Part shown: positions 9,153-17,623 of the stretch, one piece after another
How positions within the stretch are numbered: the stretch's first letter is position 1
How the letters are laid out: every line of letters begins with the position of its first letter
From: Leptolyngbya sp. Cla-17
GTDB lineage: Bacteria; Cyanobacteriota; Cyanobacteriia; Leptolyngbyales; Leptolyngbyaceae
Length of the DNA: 64,000 nucleotides
Direction: 5' to 3'
Assembly: GCF_016807185.1 (NCBI RefSeq)
Contig: NZ_JAEVYN010000001.1
Coordinates: 2,072,161-2,136,160 of the forward strand
Made by a program: the position numbers and the translations under genes
The notes under the pieces: generated by a model
Database searches by the model: none
The model's input: the letters and a program-made list of their open reading frames with translations, nothing else
What the model was told of the DNA's origin: nothing

Positions 9153-10505
9153 ATGGTTCAGGAACTCAGCTTTCAGACGTTCAACGATCGCATTCCGCCT
9201 CAAAATATTGATGCTGAAGAAGCCATTTTGGGAGGGATTTTTCTAGATCCTGAGGCGCTGGGTCGAGTAGCCGATCTGATTCGTCCAGAAGCCTTTTACC
9301 TGACGGCTCATCAAGAGATTTTTCGGGCAACTCTAGCCCTGCAAAACAAAGGGATGCCCACCGATTTGATGAGCGTTTCGGCATGGTTGCGCGATCGCGG
9401 CTTGCTGGAAAAGGTGGGAGGCCAGAACAAGCTGATTCAGTTAATTGATCGAACCGTGAGCGCAGTCAACATTGACCAGTATGCTGCTCTGGTGGTCGAT
9501 AAGCATATGCGACGTAAACTGATTCAGATTGGCGGCGAAATTTCTCAGTTGGGCTATGATTCCTCTCAGGATTTGCCCCAAGTTCTAGATCAATCTGAGC
9601 AAAAAGTTTTTAGCATCACGCAAGATCGTCCCCAAGCGGGTTTAACGGCAACTGCGGATATATTGACCCATACCTTTACAGACATCGAAAGCAGATCTCT
9701 GGGGATGGTATTACCCGGATTATCCTGCGGCTACTATGATTTGGATGCCATGACCCAAGGGTTTCAGCGATCGGATCTGATCATTGTGGCAGGCAGACCC
9801 TCAATGGGGAAAACCAGCTTCGTGATGAATATTGCGCGGAACATTGCGGCGTTTCATAAGCTGCCCGTCGCGATCTACAGCCTGGAAATGTCAAAAGAGC
9901 AGCTTGTGCAGAGATTATTGGCAAGTGAAGTACGGATTGAAAGCGGTCGGCTGCGTTCGGGGCGGGTCAGTCAGCAGGAATGGGAACCTTTGGGTCATGC
10001 GATTAGCTCCCTGTCACAAGTGCCGATTTTTATTGACGATACGCCCAATATTAGCGTTACAGAGATTCGCTCAAAGGCGCGCAGGCTTCAAGCAGAGCAG
10101 GGTGGAGCGTTGGGGCTGATTTTGCTGGACTATTTGCAGTTGATGGATGGTGGCAGTGACAACCGTGTGCAAGAACTGTCCAAAATCACGCGATCACTGA
10201 AGGCATTGGCGCGAGAACTCAGCGTGCCAGTAATTGCTCTATCTCAGTTGAGCCGCGGTGTAGAATCACGCACCAACAAACGACCGATGATGAGTGATTT
10301 GAGGGAATCAGGTGCGATCGAGCAAGACGCCGACTTAATCATGATGCTGTATCGCGATGAGTACTATAACCCCGACACTCCTGATCGCGGCATCGCTGAG
10401 GTGATTATCTCCAAGCATCGGAATGGTCCGACCGGAACGGTCAAACTCTTATTTGAGTCACAGTTTACACAGTTTCGCAACTTGGCGGCTCCCAATCGAA
10501 TGTAG
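9153..10505 (+). CDS. dnaB: Replicative DNA helicase DnaB
   Basis: A 450-aa hexameric replication-fork helicase. The N-terminal primase-interaction domain begins FNDRIPPQNIDAEEAILGG. The RecA-like domain has Walker A GRPSMGKTS, the conserved YSLEMSKEQLVQRLLASE, the Walker B region GLILLDYLQLM and the SQLSRGVESR/SDLRESGAIEQDAD motifs. The P-loop and the SDLRESG block are uninterrupted, so the inteins found in many cyanobacterial dnaB genes are absent. GTG at 9150 immediately precedes the chosen ATG. Confidence 0.97.
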   Translation: MVQELSFQTFNDRIPPQNIDAEEAILGGIFLDPEALGRVADLIRPEAFYLTAHQEIFRATLALQNKGMPTDLMSVSAWLRDRGLLEKVGGQNKLIQLIDRTVSAVNIDQYAALVVDKHMRRKLIQIGGEISQLGYDSSQDLPQVLDQSEQKVFSITQDRPQAGLTATADILTHTFTDIESRSLGMVLPGLSCGYYDLDAMTQGFQRSDLIIVAGRPSMGKTSFVMNIARNIAAFHKLPVAIYSLEMSKEQLVQRLLASEVRIESGRLRSGRVSQQEWEPLGHAISSLSQVPIFIDDTPNISVTEIRSKARRLQAEQGGALGLILLDYLQLMDGGSDNRVQELSKITRSLKALARELSVPVIALSQLSRGVESRTNKRPMMSDLRESGAIEQDADLIMMLYRDEYYNPDTPDRGIAEVIISKHRNGPTGTVKLLFESQFTQFRNLAAPNRM

Positions 10506-10535
10506 TCAATTTATAGTTATTGACTGAACTAATTT

Positions 10536-11681
10536 TCAATCAGGATGCTGTACTAAAGCGTGTAGCCCTCGTTTCAGCCAGGATTCGTATCGCAGCGCTA
10601 GAAACGCAACAACTGGCGCTAGGATGCAAGAAATCAGAAACCATTGGGCGATCGCGGATAAATTGGTTTGAAAATGCTCGGTTGCCAAAACCACAAAATC
10701 ATTATCTAGCACACCGCCAATGCCGCCTTCATAGAAAGCTCGAAAATCTTCGTCGTGGATCAATTTCCAGGAAAACTGAATGTCGTAAAACCAAGTAAAG
10801 AAGCCCAGCATTGCGTAAATAGAGCGATCGCCCACCACACGACAAATATAACCGCTGGCAGAAAAATAAAGACAAAGAGCGATCGCCACTAACTCCATCC
10901 CGTGTCCCATAAACGTTGAGAGCATTGTATTAGTTGAGGTGCGTAGACACAGGGTATATAGAATCGCAAGTCCAGCCAGTACGCCGAGCAGTCTGGGATA
11001 AGCGCGACACCCATAGGCAAACACCGCGAAGCCGAAATAAATCAGCCCAATCACTGCTGGCGACTGCTCAAACACCAACGTAATGCCGCCCCCATAGAGT
11101 AAATTCACGGTGGGTAAGGCAGGACGACCAAACAGCCAATGCGTCACTGCATGACCCAACTCATGCACCATTACCAAAAAACCAGTGAACAGCAGCTTCA
11201 GCGGACTGATTATCAGCAGAATTGCCAAAATCAAACCTGTGCCCAATGCGCCCCACCCAGAGGAATGAATTGCTCTGGGACTCAAACGGCGTGATCGCTC
11301 TGGTACAGCCTTTACTTCAGAAAAAGCCGCCGCCTGACGCTGTGTTCCTTCAGTCTGAAATTCGTCAGCAAAGGGCGAATCTAAAACTGGTGGTAGGGTC
11401 AACATTTTGCGCCATGCAAGTTGAGTGGCTCCCAAATACCGTGCATAAATCTCGATCTGAGTGACGCCCTTAGGCTGCCCAGGTTCTAGGGTTTGACGAA
11501 TGCAGGCGATCACCGCTGCTTGCTCTGGAATCTGATGCCCTTCCAATAGCACCCGCAAGCAGGATTGCCGTCGCTGCACTTTTACCTGAATCTGAGGATC
11601 TGGCAATGCTTCTTCTAGTAACGCCGCGATCTCCTGGTAATCCTCGTGATTCGCCAATTCTGCCTCATTCCGCTGCGCCAT
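10536..11681 (-). CDS. M50-type membrane zinc metallopeptidase with an N-terminal accessory domain
   Basis: An approximately 381-aa protein from ATG 11681; the frame is open to 11780, but that extension would run to within 6 bp of dapL. The N-terminal 100 residues (LRVLLEGHQIPEQ, IEIYARYLG) resemble a small soluble module seen in several cyanobacterial proteins. A membrane domain of about six helices follows. It contains MVHELGHAVTHWLFG with the HExGH zinc motif, and FWLFGR/NLLYGGG features typical of M50-like proteases. Substrate unknown. It converges on dnaB. Confidence 0.75.
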   Translation of the reverse strand: MAQRNEAELANHEDYQEIAALLEEALPDPQIQVKVQRRQSCLRVLLEGHQIPEQAAVIACIRQTLEPGQPKGVTQIEIYARYLGATQLAWRKMLTLPPVLDSPFADEFQTEGTQRQAAAFSEVKAVPERSRRLSPRAIHSSGWGALGTGLILAILLIISPLKLLFTGFLVMVHELGHAVTHWLFGRPALPTVNLLYGGGITLVFEQSPAVIGLIYFGFAVFAYGCRAYPRLLGVLAGLAILYTLCLRTSTNTMLSTFMGHGMELVAIALCLYFSASGYICRVVGDRSIYAMLGFFTWFYDIQFSWKLIHDEDFRAFYEGGIGGVLDNDFVVLATEHFQTNLSAIAQWFLISCILAPVVAFLALRYESWLKRGLHALVQHPD

Positions 11682-11785
11682 CTTTTTAACCCGTACCACC
11701 TGCGCTATTTTATTCTGGCTGCTTTTTGCATCATTGTTCGGAATAATAGAACGAGCAGCCCTTGTACTGAGTTTTAGCAATTCTT

Positions 11786-13021
11786 ATGGTCACGATTAAC
11801 GACAACTACCTCAAGCTCAAAGCGGGCTACTTGTTTCCAGAAATTGCGCGCCGAGTGAATGCCTTTGTCGAGGCCAATCCCGATGCGAAAGTAATCCGAC
11901 TGGGAATTGGCGATGTCACGGAACCCTTACCGGAAGCCTGCCGCACAGCGATGATTCGAGCTGTGGAAGAAATGGGCGATCGCAACGGCTTTAAAGGCTA
12001 CGGTCCTGAACAAGGCTATGGGTGGCTGCGTGAAAAAATTGCCCAGTTTGACTTTCAATCGCGAGGTTGTGACATTGATGCCTCAGAAATCTTTATCTCC
12101 GATGGCTCTAAGTGTGACTGTGGCAACATCCTCGATATTTTTGGTGACACGAACACGATCGCCGTTACCGATCCCGTTTATCCCGTCTATGTTGATACCA
12201 ACGTCATGGCAGGGCATACAGGCGATGTGAACGATCGCGGCGAATATGGTGGCTTGGTCTATTTGCCCATCTCCGCAGAAAACCACTTCACCGCCAGCAT
12301 TCCCTCCGAAAAGGTAGATTTGATTTATCTCTGTTTCCCTAACAATCCCACAGGAGCCACTGCCACACGAGAGCATTTACAAGCCTGGGTTAACTATGCC
12401 AAAGCCCACGGTTCCATCATTTTCTTTGATGCCGCCTACGAAGCATTTATTACCGATCCAGAGTTGCCACACTCAATTTACGAAATTGAAGGAGCGCGCG
12501 ACTGTGCGATCGAATTCCGTTCTTTCTCCAAAAACGCAGGGTTTACGGGCACTCGATGCGCCTTAACCGTGGTTCCCAAAACGCTCATGGGCAAAGCCGC
12601 AGACGGCTCGGATGTATCGCTATGGCAGCTGTGGAATCGTCGTCAATCCACCAAATTTAACGGCGTGTCCTACGTGGTTCAAAGAGGTGCGGAAGCGGTT
12701 TATTCACCCGACGGGCAAAACCAAGTTCAGGCATTAGTGCGCTTTTACATGGACAATGCTCAGATCATTCGCAATCAGTTGACTGCGGCGGGAATTCAAG
12801 TATATGGCGGCGTGAATGCACCTTATGTGTGGGTAAAAACGCCCCATAATCTGTCTAGCTGGGATTTCTTTGATAAACTTTTGAATACCGTCAATGTGGT
12901 AGGCACCCCTGGCTCTGGGTTTGGTGCCGCAGGTGAAGGGTATTTTAGAATTTCTGCGTTTAACAGTCGCGAAAATGTGGAAGAGGCGATGCGACGCATC
13001 ACTGAAAAGTTCAAAGTTTAG
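11786..13021 (+). CDS. dapL: LL-diaminopimelate aminotransferase
   Basis: A 411-aa PLP enzyme converting tetrahydrodipicolinate to LL-diaminopimelate in lysine and peptidoglycan synthesis, the one-step route used by cyanobacteria and plants. Signatures: RLGIGDVTEPLPEAC, FISDGSKCDCGNI, LCFPNNPTGA, the PLP lysine in FRSFSKNAGFTGTR, and GSGFGAAGEGYFRIS. Full family length. It is divergent from the peptidase gene. Confidence 0.97.
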   Translation: MVTINDNYLKLKAGYLFPEIARRVNAFVEANPDAKVIRLGIGDVTEPLPEACRTAMIRAVEEMGDRNGFKGYGPEQGYGWLREKIAQFDFQSRGCDIDASEIFISDGSKCDCGNILDIFGDTNTIAVTDPVYPVYVDTNVMAGHTGDVNDRGEYGGLVYLPISAENHFTASIPSEKVDLIYLCFPNNPTGATATREHLQAWVNYAKAHGSIIFFDAAYEAFITDPELPHSIYEIEGARDCAIEFRSFSKNAGFTGTRCALTVVPKTLMGKAADGSDVSLWQLWNRRQSTKFNGVSYVVQRGAEAVYSPDGQNQVQALVRFYMDNAQIIRNQLTAAGIQVYGGVNAPYVWVKTPHNLSSWDFFDKLLNTVNVVGTPGSGFGAAGEGYFRISAFNSRENVEEAMRRITEKFKV

Positions 13022-13048
13022 ATTTCATTTTGAAGAATCAGACATCCG

Positions 13049-13066
13049 GGGCAGGTTTTCCTGCCC
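13049..13066 (+). terminator. Hairpin downstream of dapL
   Basis: GGGCAGG (13049-13055), loop TTTT, CCTGCCC (13060-13066). There is no good T-run, partly because an IS1-family element inserted 17 bp further on. A weak terminator call. Confidence 0.4.
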
Positions 13067-13075
13067 TAAAGCCTT

Positions 13076-13083
13076 GAATTTTG
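13076..13083. repeat. Left target-site duplication of the IS1-family element (GAATTTTG)
   Basis: GAATTTTG lies immediately before the left terminal repeat and is repeated exactly at 15015-15022, immediately after the right terminal repeat. Eight to nine bp is the known duplication length for IS1. Confidence 0.9.
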
Positions 13084-13090
13084 GGTAGTG

Positions 13091-13518
13091 CTAAACAAGT
13101 AAGGCTGCGTTGTAGTGGTGGATGAAGTACCAAATGGCACCAATATGGTTCTCCAATTTCTTGGAAAAGGATAATGTCTTCCTGACTAAGCGCGATACCC
13201 GTTGCCGTAAGGTGCAGTTAAACCGCTCAATATAGCTAGTTTTGCCACTCTCCTTGCCCACACTGTGATGGCGTTTACTAGGAAACACCTGATTGTAAGC
13301 GGACCAGAAATCGGTGTAGGAGACGGCACACTGTCGATACACCGCTGGCAATGCATCCCATAATCCTCGTGCGCCATCCCGACTCCGCTCACCGACATAC
13401 ACCCCGACAATTTCTCGCGTTTCGACATCTAATGCCAACCAGATCCACTGCTTGTTATCTTTTTTGCCGACAAACGACCACATCTCGTCGCACTCGATGG
13501 TTAAGCGCCCCTTTTTTT
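13091..13518 (-). CDS. insB: IS1-family transposase catalytic part InsB
   Basis: The InsB frame begins inside the A7 run (13512-13518). It continues KGRLTIECDEMWSFVGKK, then LALDVETREIVGVYVGER, VSYTDFWSAY, and the family C-terminus IERFNCTLRQR with LSFSKKLENHIGAIWYFIHH. The first in-frame ATG is at 13483. In IS1 the active transposase is an InsA-InsB fusion made by -1 frameshifting at an A-rich slip site. Here the run GCT-AAA-AAA-A allows the same fusion. The domain looks intact, but its expression depends on the disrupted insA. Confidence 0.88.
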
Positions 13519-13787
13519 AGCCCGCACATTCACTTGACGGGGTACGTTCTGATATTTCGCGTTGACATAGCTTTGCAGCCAAGTTTCTGAAACACCTGCT
13601 ACTCTGGCAATCCCAGCTAAAGGAATCTTCTCTAGCATCAATTTGTCAATCAGAGTTTTAGTGGTCTGATCAATTATTTTGTTTTGGGGGTCTTGAACGA
13701 ATTGTCTGCCACAGTCGCGGCACTTAAAGTTCTGTTTGCCGTTATGGATTTTGCCATTTTTGACTGTATGGCTTGAGTCATACCAAT

Positions 13788-14357
13788 TTAAACAGTATTC
13801 AAGGCAGATAGGGCATCCAGGATAAAGGAATAACCTGTGAGAGAAGCAATTACTTGTGGTGTTAACTCAGCCAGGAGTTGATCGATTTTGACTTGTAGTT
13901 GGTCGAGCGTTTTGAACGCAGCCCACTTCAAACTTGCCTTGAGATGTTCCCACAACCTCTCAATAGGATTTAGCTCAGGGCAGTAAGGCGGTTGGAATAA
14001 CAAGATGATGTTCTCTGGCACCACCAACGCTTTACCCTTGTGAAACCGCCCGTTATCCACTTGCAAGACGTTCAGACTATCCGGATAAGCGTTGGAAAAT
14101 TCATTCAAGAATCGTTGATAACACTCGGTATCAACATGAGAAAATTGCAGAAAAAAGGACTCTCCCGTGGCAGGTTCAACCGCCCCGTAGAGCCAGAACG
14201 CTTTGAACAACCACTGCCACTGCCCAATCGGTTTGATGCCACACGCCGTGATCAATCGTCCCATCAGAGTATGCAGTCCAAAACGACTCTCATCCTGAGC
14301 AAAATAGCGAATGGGACGTTCATCCTGCCCCCGGTGGCGAGCATACTGACTCAGCAA
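13788..14357 (-). CDS. IS630-family transposase, catalytic DDE part (orfB)
   Basis: Frame of 189 aa from a TTG at 14357. The DDE residues sit in FAQDESRFGLHT (first D), VLQVDNGRFHKGKA (second D) and PPYCPELNPIERLWEHLK (E). The stop codon lies inside the left terminal repeat. It overlaps the upstream frame by 7 nt. In single-frame relatives the two parts are continuous, and a -1 shift near TTTTAAG before the orfA stop would join them, so expression by frameshift or coupling is likely. Confidence 0.9.
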   Translation of the reverse strand: MLSQYARHRGQDERPIRYFAQDESRFGLHTLMGRLITACGIKPIGQWQWLFKAFWLYGAVEPATGESFFLQFSHVDTECYQRFLNEFSNAYPDSLNVLQVDNGRFHKGKALVVPENIILLFQPPYCPELNPIERLWEHLKASLKWAAFKTLDQLQVKIDQLLAELTPQVIASLTGYSFILDALSALNTV

Positions 14358-14860
14358 GCTGAGGTCGCCCTTGAGGTTTGCTTAAAAGCAGATCGCTGTT
14401 CACTATCCTGCTGGCAATTTTGAGGACGAGCAACCTTTAGCTTGGCTTTGAGCCGATAGCGGGTCATTTGGTAGACCGCGTGATACTCCGCTTCTACTCC
14501 CAAGGTTTCTGCCAACCACTGTTGTACTGCTCCATAACTTTGAAAGCCGTGTCTCTGTCGTAACCGCTTTGCCAAAGCATCCTCTGCCCATTGGGGTATC
14601 ACTCGCACTCCCCCCGGCGATTTCTTGATTTCTAGCATCGCCCCCACTCCTCCAGTGCGATACATCAATAGCCAGCTTTGCACCGTGTTTCGATGTTTCC
14701 CGACCGCTTTGGCAATCGCACTAATGCTCGGCGCATTCTCTTGTTTCAACCAGTAGAGCACTTGCAATCGTTCTTTAGCGCTTGGCGTTTCGGCTTGCCG
14801 CAACTGTTGAGCTAAGTCATCCAAACTTTCTTTCACGTCTATTGACGTTACACCTGCCAT
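14351..14860 (-). CDS. IS630-family transposase, DNA-binding part (orfA)
   Basis: 169 aa from ATG 14860; a TTG at 14875 would add five residues. It holds two helix-turn-helix segments, ISAIAKAVGKHRNTVQSWL and a second region FQSYGAVQQWLAETLGV, followed by YHAVYQMTRYRLKAKLKVARP. It binds the terminal repeats in related elements. The last 15 residues after the likely slip point are out of the family frame. Confidence 0.88.
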   Translation of the reverse strand: MAGVTSIDVKESLDDLAQQLRQAETPSAKERLQVLYWLKQENAPSISAIAKAVGKHRNTVQSWLLMYRTGGVGAMLEIKKSPGGVRVIPQWAEDALAKRLRQRHGFQSYGAVQQWLAETLGVEAEYHAVYQMTRYRLKAKLKVARPQNCQQDSEQRSAFKQTSRATSAC

Positions 14861-15014
14861 GACTAGACTCTCCAAACAACTCCGCTCAGTCTAGTCCATT
14901 TGCCGCTTACTCAATTTAAATTGGGTATCACAAGCAGGATACGGAGGCTGAGCAACTGACATAGATTGATGGAGTTAACTTTGTCCTCTCTATCCTTACA
15001 TCTTTAGGACCACC

Positions 15015-15022
15015 GAATTTTG
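15015..15022. repeat. Right target-site duplication of the IS1-family element (GAATTTTG)
   Basis: Exact copy of 13076-13083, directly after the right terminal repeat ...GGACCACC. Confidence 0.9.
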
Positions 15023-15052
15023 AAGAAATCGCTTCAAGCTGCTGTTCAGTGA

Positions 15053-15247
15053 CTATAAGCTGGGAACCAGAGCAATGCGCCCAGCATCCATCTCTGCCAT
15101 TAGCAGTTCGAGCGCTTCAAAGTCTGAATCCGAAATATGCCCTAATCGCGTTAGTTCATAATTAATTTCATTTTCAATGTTGCAAGTTAGCCTTTTGACA
15201 TGAAGGGCTTCTTCAACCAACTTTCGGATCATGCTGATATGATTCAT
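15053..15247 (-). CDS. Small hypothetical protein (64 aa)
   Basis: A 64-aa acidic protein without transmembrane segments: IRKLVEEALHVKRL, then an all-helical-looking ELTRLGHISDSDFEALELL and the tail DAGRIALVPSL. Its coherent helical pattern and the ATG with AGAGA upstream suggest a real gene, probably one of the short conserved cyanobacterial proteins. No function can be assigned. The IS1 right end lies 38 bp past its stop. Confidence 0.5.
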   Translation of the reverse strand: MNHISMIRKLVEEALHVKRLTCNIENEINYELTRLGHISDSDFEALELLMAEMDAGRIALVPSL

Positions 15248-15440
15248 GATTCTCTACAGAACTCCACTCAAATATTGTCTTCTACCTGATAAAAGTGGTG
15301 CGTGATCAGGGTTTGAATGCTCAGTGATCTAAATCACCAGTCCACAAGGGCCGAATTTTAAGTGCTATTGATAGGCACTTTAGAGGATGAGAAAAGCCTT
15401 TTACACAGCATCAGGACGCAAGATCTGGTATAAACCAACA

Positions 15441-15454
15441 AATACTTAAGTATT
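15441..15454. promoter_or_regulatory. Perfect 14-bp palindrome upstream of apt
   Basis: AATACTTAAGTATT is perfectly self-complementary and lies 27 bp before the apt ATG, next to GGTATAAA (15427-15434), which could be a -10 element. It is a candidate operator; no regulator is known. Confidence 0.3.
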
Positions 15455-15481
15455 ATCTTTTTCTACCCGCTAATCTTCTAC

Positions 15482-16003
15482 ATGCCACCTATGGATATCA
15501 AAGCGCTCATTCGCGAAGTTCCAGATTTTCCTAAACCCGGTATTTCCTTTAAAGACATCACTACGCTACTAGGCAATGCAGATGGATTGCGATATGCGAT
15601 CGCTACCATGGCAGAGCATTGTGCTGATTTGGCTCCTGACTATGTGGCTGGCATGGAATCGCGGGGCTTCATTTTTGGTACTGCACTCGCTTGCAAAATG
15701 GGCGTAGGGTTTGTTCCCATTCGCAAACCGGGCAAGCTTCCTGTTGCTGTGCATTCGATTGAATATGCCTTGGAATATGGCACCGACAAGCTAGAAATTC
15801 ATCAAGATGCGTATCCTGCTGGGTCTAAAGTGCTGATGGTGGATGATCTGATTGCGACAGGCGGCACGGCGGGGGCGGCGGCAAAACTGATTCAGCAAGC
15901 AGGTGGCACATTGGTCGGCTGTGCATTTGTGATTGAATTGAAAGATTTGAACGGACGGCAGCATCTGCCAAACGTGCCCATCATTACGCTAGTGGAGTAT
16001 TAG
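15482..16003 (+). CDS. apt: Adenine phosphoribosyltransferase
   Basis: A 173-aa cytosolic enzyme making AMP from adenine and PRPP (purine salvage). It has the N-terminal FPKPGISFKDITTLL, GMESRGFIFG, VPIRKPGKLP and the PRPP-binding loop VLMVDDLIATGGTA near 119-132. Full family length. ATG 15482; a second ATG lies four codons downstream. An ABC permease gene follows 119 bp later on the same strand. Confidence 0.96.
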   Translation: MPPMDIKALIREVPDFPKPGISFKDITTLLGNADGLRYAIATMAEHCADLAPDYVAGMESRGFIFGTALACKMGVGFVPIRKPGKLPVAVHSIEYALEYGTDKLEIHQDAYPAGSKVLMVDDLIATGGTAGAAAKLIQQAGGTLVGCAFVIELKDLNGRQHLPNVPIITLVEY

Positions 16004-16122
16004 GATGGGTGCCTGCTGTTCAGTATCAGGGAATGAATGTGTGTGAATAAGAGTGTGTGAATAACCGCTAGACTTAAGCCAATCTATTGCAGCAAGATGC
16101 TTCACGTTAGTTATTTAGAATC

Positions 16123-17172
16123 ATGAGTACATCGTCTCCAAAACGGATGGCATCGGGCTTTGATGGGGTGGTAGCTTTTTTCACCAGCGATACCTTTGCG
16201 TATATTGTGAAGCGGGTTTTGCAGGGATTGGTGACCCTGCTACTGGCATCACTGCTGTGCTTTGCATTGATTCAGCTTGCTCCTGGAGATTATCTCAGCA
16301 CGCTCAAAGAAAACCCAAAAATTTCACCGGAGCGAATTGAACAGCTTAAGCGACAGTTTGGGTTGGATAAACCGTGGTGGGATCAATATTTGCGTTGGCT
16401 GTGGCAGGTGATTTCGCAAGGCAATTTTGGCACCAGTTTTGTTTACAACCGTTCGGTGTCGTCGCTACTGTGGGAGCGGGTGGCAGCGACTCTGCTACTG
16501 GCGATTTCGTCGCTGATTATGACTTGGGCGATCGCGGTTCCCATGGGCATCATTGGTGCCGTCAATCAAAATCGCCTGGTCGATCGCATCTTTCGCGTCA
16601 TTAGCTACATCGGACAAGGTTTTCCTAGCTTCATTGCCGCATTATTACTGCTGATCTTTGCCCAAAATACTGCTCCGCTGTTTCCCGTGGGAGACATGAC
16701 CAGCATTGATTTTAATGACCTGACCCTGTTGGGCAAAATCCGCGATATTGCATGGCATATGGTGCTGCCCACCTTGGCGCTCAGCATCACCAGCTTTGCA
16801 GGACTCCAGCGGATTATGCGGGGGCAACTCTTGGATATTTTGCGACAAGACTACATTCAAACTGCCCGTGCTAAAGGATTGCCAGAAAACCGAGTGATTT
16901 ACATTCACGCGCTGCGAAATGCTATTAATCCGCTGATCACTCTACTAGGATTTGAATTTGCAGCCCTGCTAAGTGGCTCTTTTATTACTGAGTACTTTTT
17001 TAATTGGCCAGGGTTGGGACGCCTGATTTATCAGGCTTTGCTGGCGCAAGATATTTACCTGGTGATGGCAAGTTTGATGATTGGTGCCGCCATGCTGATC
17101 GTGGGCAACCTACTCGCTGATCTGCTGTTGAAAGTGGTTGATCCACGCATCAAATTAGGATCTGACGATTGA
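16123..17172 (+). CDS. Peptide/nickel-type ABC transporter permease (DppB-like)
   Basis: A 349-aa inner-membrane permease with six helices. Family features: LLASLLCFALIQLAPGDYLS, the periplasmic loop with PERIEQLKRQFGLDKPWW, and a C-terminal cytoplasmic loop DYIQTARAKGLPENRV. The latter is the EAA loop for ATPase docking. It ends VVDPRIKLGSDD, a DppB-type terminus. No matching second permease, ATPase or binding protein lies nearby. Confidence 0.93.
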   Translation: MSTSSPKRMASGFDGVVAFFTSDTFAYIVKRVLQGLVTLLLASLLCFALIQLAPGDYLSTLKENPKISPERIEQLKRQFGLDKPWWDQYLRWLWQVISQGNFGTSFVYNRSVSSLLWERVAATLLLAISSLIMTWAIAVPMGIIGAVNQNRLVDRIFRVISYIGQGFPSFIAALLLLIFAQNTAPLFPVGDMTSIDFNDLTLLGKIRDIAWHMVLPTLALSITSFAGLQRIMRGQLLDILRQDYIQTARAKGLPENRVIYIHALRNAINPLITLLGFEFAALLSGSFITEYFFNWPGLGRLIYQALLAQDIYLVMASLMIGAAMLIVGNLLADLLLKVVDPRIKLGSDD

Positions 17173-17314
17173 TGATTGGCAAATGTAAAACTAAACTATT
17201 TCCTACAGAAACCCGGCGCGAACAAAATATTTTCTATAGGGATACACTACCAAACAAAACTCTTCCCCAACACCATCTTCCTTTGCCTTCTGACCACTAC
17301 CCCCTAACCCCTAT

Positions 17315-17614
17315 ATGATTTCTCAAACTTACTATTTAGTGCGTTCTAGGGCAGATGGGCAATATCTAGTAGCCCGCCCGCATCGCAGCGAGGGCGATCG
17401 CACTCCGGCAGATCCCGGATTTCTGCTCCTGTTTCAAGAACATGCGGACGCTCTGAGCTATCTCAACACCCATGCGAAAGAGCTAGCCGATCGCTTTGCG
17501 GTGGAAACAACTTCGGGAAATCAGTTGGGAGGCGTTCTGAAGCGTTGGGGCTTTACAGGCATTGGTATGGTGCAAGATCCACTGTTGCCCAAGGTGGAAT
17601 TTTTAATGCGGTGA
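17315..17614 (+). CDS. Conserved hypothetical protein (99 aa)
   Basis: A soluble 99-aa protein without recognised catalytic motifs. It starts SQTYYLVRSRADGQYLVARP and contains GFLLLFQEHADALSYLNTH and LKRWGFTGIGMVQDP. The pattern suggests a small alpha/beta fold. Its stop is 9 bp before the next permease gene, so the two are probably co-transcribed. Function unknown. Confidence 0.75.
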   Translation: MISQTYYLVRSRADGQYLVARPHRSEGDRTPADPGFLLLFQEHADALSYLNTHAKELADRFAVETTSGNQLGGVLKRWGFTGIGMVQDPLLPKVEFLMR

Positions 17615-17623
17615 AGGTCGTCC

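Larger units (their letters stand above)
13781..14927 (-). mobile_element. IS630-like insertion sequence nested in IS1
   Basis: 1147 bp, bounded by TACC-AATTTAAA at the left and TACCCAATTTAAA (read inward) at the right, and directly flanked by TCA at 13778-13780 and 14928-14930. It carries two overlapping minus-strand reading frames: a helix-turn-helix part and a DDE catalytic part. The two nested insertions date it as the younger event. IS630 elements normally duplicate TA; see the findings for why TCA fits better here. Confidence 0.88.
13501..14962 (-). pseudogene. insA: insA of the IS1-family element, split by the IS630-like insertion
   Basis: The 5' piece runs from ATG 14962 to about 14928 and encodes MSVAQPPYPACD; the 3' piece runs from 13780 to a stop at 13501-13503. 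Rejoined after removing 13781-14930, the frame reads through PACDSSHTVKNGKIHNGKQ into FKCRDCGRQFVQ, then the helix-turn-helix region GIARVAGVSETWLQSYV. Zinc-finger cysteines are C-x-x-C in FKCRDC and one in PAC. The expected partner of the latter is Y in PPYPAC, a possible pre-existing defect. Confidence 0.85.
13084..15014 (-). mobile_element. IS1-family insertion sequence, interrupted by an IS630-like element
   Basis: The terminal inverted repeats are GGTAGTGCTAAACAAGTAAGG at the left and GGTGGTCCTAAAGATGTAAGG read inward from the right (17 of 21 match). An exact 8-bp duplication, GAATTTTG, flanks them. Removing the inner element (1147 bp plus 3 bp) leaves 781 bp, the normal IS1 size. It encodes insA and insB on the minus strand, joined by a run of seven A. 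The interruption inactivates insA. Confidence 0.93.

Noticed and set aside
9150..10505. Intein in dnaB
   Set aside because: The P-loop and downstream motifs are contiguous and the protein has normal length, so no intein is present.
15053..15247. 64-aa gene as part of the IS1 element
   Set aside because: It lies outside the right terminal repeat and its target duplication, so it is host sequence.
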